64,000 nt of DNA from Lamellibrachia satsuma (taxonomy: Eukaryota; Annelida; Polychaeta; Sabellida; Siboglinidae). A program made the position numbers and the translations under genes. The notes under the pieces were generated by a model. That model did not search any database. It was not told the DNA's origin and saw only the letters and a list, made by a program, of their open reading frames with translations. The DNA lies in the NCBI GenBank assembly GCA_033239005.1, contig BSQZ01000039.1, forward strand, positions 306,316 through 370,315, read 5' to 3'. Positions 1 to 10,360 of this stretch are shown here, piece by piece (position 1 is the stretch's first letter; every line of letters starts with the position of its first letter).

Positions 1-66
1 CTAAAGGAGATGGCTGATCTGTCGCATATGCATTTGTATTATTTATCTAGATGTGTTCTCTCTTAG

Positions 67-126
67 GTGGAGCTGATTGAGAAAGACTATATCAAGGAAA
101 AGAGGAGATCAATAGAAACCTTCGAG
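67..126 (+). CDS. SUDS3: SUDS3 coding exon (coiled coil, part 1)
   Basis: Acceptor TCTTAG ends at 66 and donor GTGAGA starts at 127. The exon encodes 20 residues in phase 0, [20 protein letters not shown], matching the VERNYIKEKK region of vertebrate SDS3. Bases 1-66 read as intron: no match to the preceding SDS3 residues was seen there. Confidence 0.9.
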
Positions 127-3100
127 GTGAGACATAATTGTCTTGACATACTTTACCAATTACGTAGCATTCATGTATAAATAATGCCAATGAAATGGAA
201 TTACGGATCATCTAGCTGTTCATATGGGCCATCAAAACATGTTACTAAGAAAAAGTCTGAAATAAAAGTGATTAAGTTTAAAAGAATGAACCAATGTTAG
301 CATTTCGCTAATATGCATGGACGTTTTGTAACTGAGGCACTAAGTTTTAATGCGTACGCTTTTCTAGATATCAATCAAATACATTCACTGCCAAGTCCTA
401 TTATAAACAGTTGGTGATAGTGAATTAGTATATTGTGGTATTGTCGCTGGTCGGCGACATACAGTATGGAAGACAACATACGAGAATAAAAGTTAAATCT
501 TCTTGTGTTCATCTCTATAATAATTGTATGTACATTGCTTTAGAGCTCTAGAGATTAGATCATCTTTTTGTGTTTTAGCATTTTTGTTTGTGTGCGTATA
601 AAGGTTTGCACAATACACCAGTGTTGTGTTTACGATTTCAACAACACAAGTGCAATATACATATGAAAAACGCTAAATGGATAACGTTTATCATGTGGAT
701 TTAATGTAAGCCTTGTTTGGCAAACTTTGACATGTCAGAAAAGAAATGTGGGCTCTATATATCTATGACATATGCCAGGCCTGCAACTGAGCCCATACTA
801 GTGTCCTGCATATAAGGCTCCCAGAGCCCGCATTTCCACACACAAAGTCATACCATTTTTTATACAGTATAAAAACACTCTTGGGAGAGAAGCAGTGACT
901 TTGCTATGATTCTCAGTTTAGGTATCGGAAATGCGACCCAGTATTAAAACTATTTAACCATTGTTTGTTTCTCAGGAGAAAAAAATTGAGCTTAATGAGA
1001 ATCTTATCATGGAACTAGAAGACAAGAAGAAGCAAATTGAGAATGAACGGCACACGATAGAACTGACTGGTGGTACGTTACTAAAGGGGTGGGGGTCACA
1101 TCACTTGTTCCACCCTTTCGATGAGTTGTGTCCATCCACTGTGATCTTCTGTATGAGTCCTGTCTATATCAGTCTGCTCCCGACTACCTTCATCCTCAGA
1201 CGTTTCTTCACTCCAATCTCTTCTCTTACTTCTCTCATCTTCCTTCTGTCTTCTCTTTTCACTTTACATATTCTCCAAACAAAGTTCTCCACTACCTGTA
1301 GCTTCTCCCGTCTCTGTCCTAACCAAGATACCCTTGTGATTGGACTTTATTTGTGACGGTGGTTAATTATGATTGAATGGTTACACTTACAAGGCCAGAA
1401 CTAACTCACGGTTTCAGTACTTTGCTAAACACATATGCCTCGCTTGAAATGTTCCTGTATCAAAGCATATGGTTACAATTATTACAATTACTAAACATTT
1501 ACACCAGTTACAATCGCTTAATGGCTGTAATTAATTTGTAATTTTATATCTTATTTTATATCTTTGTATCTTTATGTTGGTTAACACCTGTAGTGGCAGC
1601 ATCAATGTATGACACCAATGTACTGGATGTAGTCTGATGTGCAAGTTTGACATTTTAGATTCAATGGAAGTGAAGCCTGCCACGACACGGAAGTTACGGC
1701 GACGGCCAAACGATCCAATGCCTATACCTGAGAAACGACGGAAAACATCGCCTAGTATCCTATTTTCGCATTTTATGCACACATTTTGTAAGCATATATA
1801 TGTGCAGCATGTTTATACACAATGGGAAAATAATATATTATATATTACTTTTCAAATCAGCAAGATCCATAATTATTTTAATTTGAGTAGTGTGGAACGA
1901 CTGAAAAGTGTCGCCATGTGGTGTTATACAGTTACCTTATTGTATAGAAAAACAATGTTGGTGCACCCCAATGTTCTCCCACAACAGATTCCTTGACATT
2001 TTTTCATGGCCCAATTTTTTTTGTAATTTACTATATGCTTGTTAGGTTGAATACAGTATATATAAAATAATAAAATAAATTACAAGAAAAGCCAATTTGG
2101 GTAAAACTAATGTTAAATCTATTTTTTTTAAATGTCGCCAAAAAAGTCTGTGTAAAATTGTTTTAAAGAAAAACTGCTGCGAAATGTAGCCAGCTGAAAC
2201 ACGTCATGATGGCTGGATGTGTTGTGTCAAATGTAGAGCGGAAAAGTTAACAATAATGGGCGCAGTAGAAAATGGAGGTTTACCAGCGCCAGGCTGTCAA
2301 CTGGGAGTACTGGGGTTTGAGTCCAACTACTGACATTTTGAAGCTTGGGCAACTTTGTTCAAATCACTTTGCCTGTGTTGTTCAGAAAAGAAATCAAAAG
2401 CCGTCGGGTCCGTTCTATCTGGTGTATATCCTACTCTGAAAAGAGAGCACACTTATTAAAATCCCCTTTGATCGTTAGGTCAGGTGACTTGTGAAAGTGT
2501 GGTTAGATTTATGTTACAGTATATAGATCCGGACCACATTTGTCTGAATTTTGACCGTATCTAGTCAAAAATAATTTTATTGTTTTCTTCGATGATTTCA
2601 CCAAAACGAAAACAAAAATGTGCACACATGATCTACTGTGCCATAGTCGATGCAAAATATGATTGATTTTTCACGAAATGTATCTGAAATGAGACGAGCA
2701 AAATATTTACTTGGAGAGGGACCTTTAAGTCCTTAACCTGCCGAGCCCAGCTGAACTACTTCCTGCAAGAGGAGGAGATCCTTGAGGATCTGAGGATCAT
2801 CAACAAAGTGAGCGGCAAGCCAGTCAACCGTAAGACAGTGGTACAGAGTGTGCCACCAGCGAGCTGCAGCGACAATGTCTATGAGGCCCGCATCGACGAT
2901 GGACGGCTTTACTTCGACAAACGATGGTCAGTTGTATGCAGTGTGGCATTCTAGGTAGATCTATCACAGGGGCAGACTTGGGGTCAGTTGCATTGTTGTT
3001 TGAACTGAAAAAAATTCTGGAATTGGTGAAAATGGAATAGGTATTTTCAGTTAGTTTTCAGTTACTTTTTCAATTGTATCATGTAACTTTTTAACTCAAA

Positions 3101-4910
3101 ATGTTTGCCACACATAATCAATAAAGTATAATGTGGTGTGTATTCATGTTTGTTTGCCATTATGTACCATAATATACGGAAATTAAATAAATCAGCTCTA
3201 AAATATAGTATTTTTTGGCATCGAGTATGTCCATTGCACTGTTCACATATGGAACTAATAATTGGAATTTGTATTTTTCAGGTGTAATTGGAACTGATAT
3301 AATGTAATTGACCCAAGTATGCATGGGAGTAGATCCTTTATACCTAACCTCTTTTGTCAAATGAATTATCTCTGTGAACAGGTTAAAATATGGGAGCCTA
3401 ATGGTCCCCAAAATATACCCAGACTACCAAAGCACCCTATGCAGGAACCAGACATTGTTGATGCTGAAGCAAATTCTCTTTTGCAATTGGTATAGTCGAT
3501 CGAGTGTGGAACAAACTTAGAATTGATAGGCAATATTTTTGGTAGTTCCCTCAGAGATTCCCAAAATATTTGCAGGACTCGAACTGAGAAAAATACTAGA
3601 ATTTCATTTGGTGATGTGGCATTTATAAAAAATGTCAGTATCGCATTTGTTCAGGTGGATGTACCCAGTATGATAATAAACTATTACCGCTTGTTAATGA
3701 GGATGACTGCAGAGGATTTGTAGGAATTGAAACCAGAAAAATGTTTCGTGAATGGCATTCCACAGAATTTACTTAAAATGTATCGTCTTTGTATTGACGC
3801 TAAATTGAGAATTGAAGAGGACAAGGAAAAAGAATATTTGCCTGTAACGTATGGCTCTGGAATTGAAACCAAAAATATCGTGTGCAAATAATATTCCACT
3901 GAACTTAAAATGAATACTTTTTGTATGAAAACAAAATGGAGAATGGGCAATAGTCGTGATGCATGCCCATTAGTACTAGATTTGTTACGACTTGCAACTG
4001 TGGTTCCATTCTTAGCTATCAAGTGTTGTACATGTTATAAATAATGTCTGTTGTACGACAGCAGGTATTAAAACTGTCTACACATACATTTTATAGCACC
4101 TAAGTAAAACAACCATTCTCTGGAATGATAATTTTAAAATATAGTTATGACCGATTTTGAAATCTACCAGTTTGAGGAGTTGCAGTGACGTCACAAAATT
4201 ATCGCAGTGACGTCACACACATATCGCAGTGACATCACAAACATATCGCAATGACGTCACAAACACAAACATTTGGTTGTACAATTGCAGGTTTCACAGA
4301 GGTCAAGGGGTATTTGTCGAGTCAAAGGAACTTGGCAAAGTAGCAGCAGTGATCAGCGCTATCGGCACTATGGAGGTCAGTGTTTACATAGCAGTGGTCA
4401 AAATCACACATAGCAAACTAGTATGTTCCTGTTTTACGCTGTCTTGAATATGATTCTCAATATAAAACAATTACTTCGATTATGACTTCGTGAAAAGAAG
4501 ATTAAAGTTGTGTGTTATGTTACACCCACGTCATACCTGCTTGTCGATCTATACTGGTTTATCTCACGAGAGATTGGTGCAGCAGACTGCGCACAGCAAA
4601 AATATTTTGAGAGAGTTACTCTTCGAACATGTTTTGAACTAATGATCTGGTATGTGCATGCCATTTGGAAAAATACAGGCCGTTTCCATAAGGATTGTTT
4701 CCATTTAAATTTTTTTTACAGTTATGGGTAAACAGTACGAAGTGCAGGTGTGACAATACCTTTGAATGTTGGACAGTGCAGCCGAAATGACTTTGTTTAT
4801 TGATTTACTTCCAGGTGTGGCTGCGGAAGACGTCAGACAACAGCAAGCTGCGTATATACATAACACAGCTACAGAAGGGAAAATACACATTGAAACGGCG
4901 TGCAGCTTGA
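67..4910 (+). CDS. SUDS3: SUDS3 (Sds3) orthologue, 3' part of gene, six coding exons
   Basis: Sds3 is a core subunit of the nuclear Sin3/HDAC corepressor; it dimerises through a coiled coil and bridges Sin3 and the deacetylase (family knowledge). Coding exons read directly are 67-126, 976-1072, 1659-1754, 2746-2926, 4291-4375 and 4815-4910; they join in frame to 204 residues plus TGA. Visible order: a charged coiled-coil stretch (residues 1-52, containing YIKEKR and [12 protein letters not shown]), the family signature DSMEVKP then KLRRRPNDP and PIPEKRRK (53-84), a linker beginning [15 protein letters not shown], then the C-terminal domain ([40 protein letters not shown] end). Human SDS3 is about 328 aa, so roughly the first 120 residues lie left of the window. 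All introns are GT-AG and every exon phase agrees. Recognition is from memory of the human protein; identity looks certain. Confidence 0.95.
976..1072 (+). CDS. SUDS3: SUDS3 coding exon (coiled coil, part 2)
   Basis: The acceptor TTTCTCAG ends at 975. I chose donor GTACGT at 1073 over the GTGGTA three bases upstream because it keeps the conserved ELTGD residues across the junction. The exon encodes [10 protein letters not shown]..., a highly charged heptad-like helix, and ends one base into the Asp codon. Confidence 0.9.
1085..1335 (-). mobile_element. LINE-A-type reverse transcriptase C-terminal remnant in SUDS3 intron
   Basis: On the minus strand this segment reads, with breaks, as [32 protein letters not shown] and KVVGSRL. 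This is the fingerprint of the region downstream of the RT in the same LINE group as 7430-8965 (LQVSENDCVRRI, DKRRMNDPRKEVG, LVRSRMRWAGH). It is short, interrupted by frameshifts and lies inside the intron directly after exon 976-1072. Confidence 0.6.
1659..1754 (+). CDS. SUDS3: SUDS3 coding exon (basic signature motif)
   Basis: Acceptor CATTTTAG ends at 1658; the donor is a weaker GTATCC at 1755. Encodes [20 protein letters not shown] followed by [12 protein letters not shown], the most conserved block of the family. The phase (one base carried over) fits the next exon only if that exon starts at 2746, giving T-Q-L-N-Y where vertebrates have A-Q-L-N-Y. Confidence 0.93.
1860..2070. mobile_element. 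MITE copy 1 (ATACCGTATTCG family), internally deleted
   Basis: The block running from GTGTGGAACGACTGAAAAGTG through GATTCCTTGACATTTTTTCA to GTTGAATACAGTATAT repeats, in reverse orientation, the element at 34921-35240, and in the same orientation part of 43424-43575. Only the right-hand terminal repeat is clear here. It lies in the SUDS3 intron after the signature exon. Confidence 0.6.
2255..2465 (+). mobile_element. candidate tRNA-derived SINE
   Basis: GGTTTGAGTCC at about 2313 resembles a Pol III B box (GGTTCGANTCC). Just before it, CCAGG and CTGGG around a short loop resemble an anticodon arm. The sequence after the box looks like a SINE body (GAAGCTTGGGCAACTTTG). No convincing A box or flanking duplication was found, so this is tentative. 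Confidence 0.35.
2746..2926 (+). CDS. SUDS3: SUDS3 coding exon (linker and start of C-terminal domain)
   Basis: Starting at 2746 (after CCGAG) gives (T)[19 protein letters not shown] and keeps the frame. An alternative AG at 2749-2750 would drop a residue pair and break the phase. The exon ends with [14 protein letters not shown] plus two bases of a Trp codon at donor GTCAGT (2927). The region between LRIIN and YEARIDD ([20 protein letters not shown]) is the variable linker, shorter than in human. Confidence 0.9.
3720..3960. repeat. imperfect tandem duplication, period about 136 bp, in SUDS3 intron
   Basis: GGAATTGAAACCA occurs at 3723 and again at 3859, each followed by ATTCCAC(A/T)GAA.TT(A)CTTAAAATG and a CTTTTTGTAT/CTTTGTATTG stretch. 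The rest of the 2927-4180 intron shows no coding potential I can support. Confidence 0.5.
4184..4266. repeat. four-copy 22-bp array with CRE-like palindromes
   Basis: TGACGTCA occurs at 4186, 4208 and 4252, and TGACATCA at 4230, an exact 22-bp spacing. Units look like GCAGTGACGTCACAAACATATC. TGACGTCA is the canonical CREB/ATF site (known); whether it is bound here is unknown. The array ends 25 bp before the SUDS3 exon at 4291 and overlaps the branch-point region of that intron. Confidence 0.85.
4291..4375 (+). CDS. SUDS3: SUDS3 coding exon (C-terminal domain, part 1)
   Basis: Acceptor TTGCAG ends at 4290 and donor GTCAGT starts at 4376. The first base completes the Trp codon; the exon then encodes [16 protein letters not shown] and [12 protein letters not shown]. 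It corresponds to YHKSQAIYLES...VISSVGANE of human SDS3. Confidence 0.93.
4815..4910 (+). CDS. SUDS3: SUDS3 terminal coding exon with stop
   Basis: Acceptor ACTTCCAG ends at 4814. Encodes [31 protein letters not shown] and TGA at 4908-4910. The human counterpart begins IWVRKTSDSTKMRIYL and ends RRRSAA, so the natural C-terminus is preserved. Confidence 0.95.
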   Translation: MWLRKTSDNSKLRIYITQLQKGKYTLKRRAA

Positions 4911-5239
4911 CATCTCAGCTGTTCAAAGTTGTCTTGTGTCATGTTGAAATCTAGGTCTAGGAAAATAATTGTTTCAGCCAGTGTTAAGTTTTGTTTTTAA
5001 AAACGCATCTTTTAAGATTATTGTATTTTAAGTAACAAAACTTAATCTGTGCCTGTTTCTCATAATATGCCAGAAAGAATTATATTCAACAGAGGTAATT
5101 TATTATTTTTCAATTGTCTCAGGATATGGTCGTTTCTTGTTTCCTGCTCAGTTTGGGAGTAGGACTGTAGTGTTGTGACTTTGCCTGAACTCTGGAAGGT
5201 CAGCCATGTATGTTGCCATGTTTCGTATAAAATGACATT

Positions 5240-5245
5240 AATAAA
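5240..5245 (+). terminator. candidate SUDS3 poly(A) signal
   Basis: AATAAA lies 330 bp after the SUDS3 stop codon and is followed within 25-40 bp by GTGAGTCGTGTG, a GT-rich stretch as expected downstream of a cleavage site. No transcript evidence is available. Confidence 0.5.
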
Positions 5246-5279
5246 TGCGCAAACCTAATTCGTGAGTCGTGTGATTCAT

Positions 5280-5493
5280 ATATGTAGTGCTTTTGTACAA
5301 ATCGGGGTTGGGAATATTATGAAGGAACTGATGTGGATATTTGCCATAGATTGCATAACTCGGAACAATAACACATGTAGCTTTGTGTGTGTTCTATGAT
5401 TGTTGCGAGTTACGCGATTTACGTCAAATATCCACATATGAACACTTCACGAAACTGACAGTTGTACATGATTTTGGGGCATGAAGTTGCATA
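5280..5493 (+). repeat. dispersed repeat family R, copy 1
   Basis: GGGGTTGGGAATATTATGAAGGAACTGATGTGGATATTT, followed by a CATAACTC block, a TTCTATGATTGTT block and CACGAAACTGACAGTTGTACAT, is shared in order with 35870-36200, 37690-38090 and, in part, 40735-40930. The copy stops where the 32-bp satellite begins. Confidence 0.6.
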
Positions 5494-5880
5494 GTGGCCC
5501 ACCACAAAGTTACAGGACTAGAATGGTTATGGGACTTAAATGGAGGCCCACCACAAAATGACAGGCTTAGAATGGTGGCCCACCACAAAATTACAAGCCT
5601 AGAATGGTGGCCCACCACAAAATTACAGGATTAGAATGGTGGCCCACCACAAAATTACAAGCCTAGAATGGTGGCCCACCACAGAGTTATAGGACAGGAA
5701 TGGTGGCCTACTACAAAGTTATAGGACATGAATGGTGGCCTACCACAAAGTTATAGGACAGGAATGGTGGCCTGCTGCAAAAGTACAGGACTAGAATGGT
5801 GGCTCACCAAAAAGTTATAGGACTAGAATGGTGGCCTGCTGCAAAGTTACATCACTAGAATGGTGGCCTGCCACAAATAA
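5494..5880. repeat. 32-bp minisatellite, about 12 copies
   Basis: Units read GTGGCCCACCACAAAATTAC plus AAGCCTAGAATG, for example starting at 5575 and 5607 (exactly 32 bp apart). Later copies drift (GGCCTACTACAAAG, GGCCTGCTGCAAAG). Directly followed by the 3' end of a LINE. Confidence 0.9.
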
Positions 5881-5884
5881 TAAT

Positions 5885-6780
5885 ATAATACTTCTGTTGC
5901 GCTAAAATCCTCGGGAAACCTGGCACCAAACCAAAACAAAATGGGTTAAGCAGTTGCTAATCTATAAGCATTTCCAGTTGTATACAGTTGGATTGGTACA
6001 CTGAGGAGCTGTGGAGGATAAGCAAGTTTAAACATGGGTTTTTAACTTACGGCAAAATGTTGTTATATTTCCTACAGACCTAACACTAACAGGGAGTGAG
6101 TTCCACAGAGTCAGTGCAGCAACTGAAAAGGTTCTAGTTCCAACATTTGTCTTAATACGGAGAACAAAAACTAGATTGGAATTAGATGAAGTTGTTTAGG
6201 CTGTCTTGCAGTAGTGAGCAGTGAATGTAAATATGCTGGTTGCTTGGATGAAAGTGCTTGATAGGTAATTGTGCAGATCTTAAAAATAATGAGAAACGAG
6301 GAGATGGGGTAACTACAATTCCAAGATGTCATTGAGAGCAATATTGTGATAATGGGAATTGCAGTAGTCAGTCTACTGCTAACAAGAGCAGTTGCAATAG
6401 TTTTGGCGACAGCAAGTTGTATATCGGCGAATACGATGACGGTCACGAATAAAAGCAAGTTTGTGAAATATACTGTCTAATTTTTTTATTATTATCAAAG
6501 GCGACTCCTAAATTCTGTGCTGATACAGCAGGTTTGAAATTCTGGCTCAGCATAAGTGTCGGGGAGAAAAACAATCAAGTTTACCACGCTGCTTTTGTGT
6601 ACCAATAATAAAAAACTCTGTTCACCTGCATTTAACTTTAATTTGCTGTCAGTCATCCAGTGGAAGATATCATGGAGACAATCCCTGAGCTGGTTTAAAG
6701 AGCAATTTGCATCCGGGGTAGCCAAGGAAAGGTAAATCTGTGTATCATCTGCATATAGGTGGTGATCCAAGTTGTGAGTT
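5885..6780 (-). mobile_element. LINE-C (CR1/L2-like) 3' part: end of RT domain and C-terminal region
   Basis: On the minus strand the sequence starts with HHLYADDTQIYLSL (6770 downwards), the RT catalytic box, followed by LNQLRDCLHDIFHWMTDSKL. After breaks come SRLTTAIPIITILLSMTS, ALSSKQPAYLHSLL and LCGTHSLLVL, the usual tail of L2/CR1-type ORF2. The 3' end CTTCTGTTGCGCTAAAATC (in + orientation at 5890) recurs at 17645. Frameshifts and stops make it dead. Confidence 0.8.
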
Positions 6781-6789
6781 TGAATAACT

Positions 6790-6922
6790 GAGCTGAGTGG
6801 TGCACTGAGCTGAGTGGTGCACTGAGCGAGTGGTGTACTGAGTGAGTGGTGTACTGAGCGAGTGATGTACTGAGCGAGTGGTGTACTGAGCGAGTGGTGT
6901 ACTGAGTGAGTGGGAGTGTTTT
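6790..6922. repeat. 16/17-bp minisatellite (CGAGTGGTGTACTGAG)
   Basis: About eight units; the first ones are 17 bp (TGAGCTGAGTGGTGCAC) and the rest 16 bp. It sits in the LINE-C sequence just upstream of its YADD box, reading on the minus strand. Confidence 0.85.
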
Positions 6923-7429
6923 ATTTCGGAACTGAATAATACAGAACATAAATGAAAGACAAAAAAGCAGAGCCGATGCTGTTACCAGTGTATATCTATA
7001 TGTATACAGACCCCTGTATACAAAGACGTGGCAAACAAAAAAATTTATTGTGTCGCTGGTCGCTGCCAACCGCTGATAATGGTAGACTGATTGTTATAAG
7101 AAACAGCGTGCAATTAATAACCATAAACGGACAACTAAAACACTGCCATAAATAATGAGCAACCATTGTGACAAGGTCAGTAGATGAAGAAGTGAACAAC
7201 ATTTAGTGTAATTATAAAGGGTACATAATATACATAATGTACATAATGTACATTATTGTGTAATTATAAAGTGTACATAATGTCAAATACGATTTTTTAC
7301 ACATACACAACAAGAATGATAGATTCCAGAACAAACCCAATAATAGCATTAAGCTCAAGACTAACAAAAAGTAAACAGTGGTAACACACTTAACAATGTC
7401 ATGGTGTAGTATCAAGCTAGATAAGGATG

Positions 7430-8965
7430 GTGGAAGATGATATACAAAATTGCCCGAGACAGGGATGAGAATAGTAAGGACGTGAAGGGTGGGACGGTGA
7501 TCAAGGATAGAAATGGGAAGTTGGTGACAGAACAAGAGGCAGTGCTGAAGTTCTGTGAAAGCTACTTCAAGGAGCTACTAAATCAGGAAGGAAATAACAA
7601 CGATCTGCAATTACCACTGTATGTAGAGGGGAAAGTGGAGTTAACTAACATTAAGGATACAGAGATGCAAAGCGGGATGAAGAAGGGAAGAGCACCTGGT
7701 ATCGATGAGATGCGCATGGAGATGGTAATGGCAGCAAGGGAGAGTGGAATCAGCTGGACAAAGAGGCTGCTGAATACATGTATGAGGCGAGGTAAAGTAC
7801 CAGAGGAGTGGCGAACAAGGCTAATTGTCCCAATATGGAAGAGGAAGGGAAATGTGCAAGACCCAGGGAAATACTGAGGCATCACAATTTTAAGTGACAT
7901 CATGAAGCTGCTAGAGAGGATCCTGGATGGGAGGATCCGAAAGAGAGTAGAGCAAGAATTGGGTGAAGAACAACAGAGATTCAGAAAGGGCAGAGCGACG
8001 ACTGGTGGGATGTTTGCATTAAGACAGCTGGTAGAGAAGAGGTTGGAGATGCAAGGGAGAATGGCAGTGGGATTTATGGACCTGGAGAAAGCCTATGACA
8101 CAGTCCAAAGAAAGATGGTGACGACAACAGTGAGATGGATGAGTGTGCCAGAATCTTCTTCTTCTGGCACTCTCATCACTGTTGTGGATGGTGGAAGCAA
8201 TGTATGAGATAACAAAAGGAAGAGTTGCGGTTGGATCTGGGTTGTCAGAAGAGTTTCCAGTTAACATTGGTTTGAGGCAAGGAAGTGCTCTTAGCCCTTT
8301 ACTGTTGATCATGGTGATGGAACTAATCAGCAGGAAGATCAGCATGAAGGATGTTCTCAGGAAGGTGACGTATGCAGACAATCTGGCCGTAATAGCAGAA
8401 AGTAAACAATAACTACAGGAAGTGTTGGAGGAATAGAAGAGGGTGTTTGAGAAGCACGGACTGAGAATGAGCCTGGAGAAGGCAGAAGTGATGTGGGTTG
8501 GACACCAGAGAGAGGAGTTGAACATCAGGTTGGATGGTAAGGAGATCAAGCAAGTGGATGGCTTTGTGTACCTTGGAGGAATGGTTACAGAGGATGGGCA
8601 CTCAGAGGTACATGTGCGAAGTTAGATACAAGTGGGAGGAAATGCTTGGAGAAAGGTAGAGGGAGTCATGTTGGACAGAAACATTTCGAAAAAGCTGAAA
8701 GGGAAAGTCTTGGGTGGACAAAAGAAGGATGAACGACCTGAGGAAAGAGGTTGGGATGCAATGCAGCCTAACAGGAAGATTGGTGAGAAGCAGGATGAGA
8801 TGGGCTGGCCACTTGGTAAGGATGGATGCAGGCAAACTAGCAAAGAGAGCTGAGGTGGAAAAACATCGGGGACGCAGGAAAAGGGGAAGGCCACAGCTGA
8901 GATGGGAGCACTGCGTGAAGAGGGATATGAGAAGATCAGGGGAGGATGAAAGATGGAGGGGCAAG
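7430..8965 (+). mobile_element. LINE-A copy 1: non-LTR reverse transcriptase, degenerate
   Basis: Adjacent frames give, in order, DRNGKLVTEQEAVLKFCESY, MKKGRAPGIDEMRMEMV, VPEEWRTRLIVPIWKRKG, then after an in-frame TGA KLLERILDGRIRKRVE, EEQQRFRKGRATTGGMFALR, FMDLEKAYDTV, LRQGSALSPLL, YADNLAVIAESKQ, SLEKAEVMWVGHQREELNIR, VYLGGMV and the C-terminal RSRMRWAGHLVRMDAGKLAK. These are RT motifs 0-7 plus thumb of a jockey/RTE-type LINE; the endonuclease and the 5' end are absent. Premature stops near 7877, 8410 and 8624 and a frameshift near 8150 kill it. The catalytic box is YADN rather than YADD. The same family occurs at 48050-49220. Confidence 0.9.
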
Positions 8966-10360
8966 GAACGATAAACGACACTTCATTGATGGACTTGCTC
9001 CAGAGGCAGAAGAAGCAGCAGGCCGACAATACATGAAGGTGCTCTATAGAATCACAAAATGGTTGAATGGTGACTATGGAGTGAGCCAAGATCAAACAGT
9101 AAAGGACAACTATGGCAGGCTCATCTCGGATGAGAAAAAGAAAATATTAAGATGGAAAGAGCACATTTAGAGCATCTTAAACAGACCAGAACCAGCAGCC
9201 ACAGCTGATATCCAAGAAGAAGAAGAAGACACTGATGTCAACCTTGATCAGATCACCGAAACTGATGTTAAATAATCTATCAAAGCACTGTCCAGAGGTG
9301 CTGAAGGCTGAGGAAGTTGTGACACCCAAGGTCCTCTGTAAGATTTTGCTGCAGATATGGGACACTGAAGACACCCCATAGGGATGGAAAACTGGCACTA
9401 TTGTCAAACTTCCAAAGAAAGGTGATTTTGGGGACTGCAATAATAAGCCGTCTTCAACAGGATCATCCTCAGATGAATTTCAGCTGCAGCTGAGAACATC
9501 ATCCGCCAGGAACAAGCTGGTTTCAGAAAAGGGAAAAGCTGCGTTGATCACATCTTCACCCTCAGACAGATCACTGAATAGTCAGCTGAATGAAACAGCA
9601 CCATTTATGTCAACTTCATAGATCTTGAAAAGGCGTTTGACAGCCTCCATCAAGAATCACTCTGGAAAATCCTCTGATCGTATGGGATCCACCAGAAGAT
9701 GGTGAATATCATAAAACTTCTATACAGAGACTTTGAATGCATGGTTATTTGCAACAACCAGCTCACATGGTTTCAGCATCACCATAGGTGTCAAGCAAGG
9801 CTGCATCTTATCACCATTCCTCTTCACTGTTGCCACGGACTGGCTTATGAAAGTGATGACAACAGACACCAGAAAGGGAATCAGATTTACCCTCACCACC
9901 TACCTGCTTTCAAGTCGGCAGAGAGACGTGCAAGAGAAGACAGACAGACTGACTGAAACAGCACAGAAGTTGGGTCTCAAAGTGAACACCAGCAAAACAA
10001 AGCTGATGAAAATGAATCGTAAGTCAAACGACCCAGTCACCATAAACAACAGTGACATAGATGACGTGAACGAGTTCACATACCTGGGGAGCAAAATAGC
10101 AACAGATGGAGACTCTGAGGTCAACTCCAGGATCACCAAAGCCAACCAGTCCTTTGCCATGCTGAAGAGCATCTGGAAGTCAAAACAAGTGGGAACCAAC
10201 ACAAAACTCAGAATCTTCAAAAGCAATGTCCTCAGCATTTTACTGTATGGGGCAGAGTGCTGGAAACTAACAACTAGAATAGCCCACAAAATACACACCT
10301 TCCAGAACAAGTGTTTCCGGAAGATTCTCATGGAAACTAGTTCCAAGAATACCATGAAAA
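8966..10360 (+). mobile_element. LINE-B copy 1: second non-LTR element, 5'-truncated and degenerate
   Basis: Starts abruptly after LINE-A with KRHFIDGLAPEAEEAAGRQY, then VKDNYGRLISDEKKKILRWK. After many stops come AGFRKGK, a YVNFIDLEKAFDS-like stretch (9605-9640), VKQGCILSPFLFTVATDWLM, LGLKVNTSKTKLMKMNR, EFTYLGSKIATDGDSEVNSR and LLYGAECWKL. It differs clearly from LINE-A in the RT palm and C-terminal region and resembles 63416-63866. The YADD box region is missing (a jump from TLTTYL to SRQRDVQEKT), indicating an internal deletion. Confidence 0.88.

Noticed and set aside
1..66. Possible upstream SUDS3 exon reading LKEMADLSH
   Set aside because: Does not match the residues that precede VERNYIKEKK in SDS3 proteins and ends in a normal acceptor; treated as intron.
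5494..5880. Regular repeats that could be taken for a CRISPR array
   Set aside because: The units are contiguous and similar throughout without unique spacers, and the genome is eukaryotic; they are minisatellites. The same applies to the other arrays.
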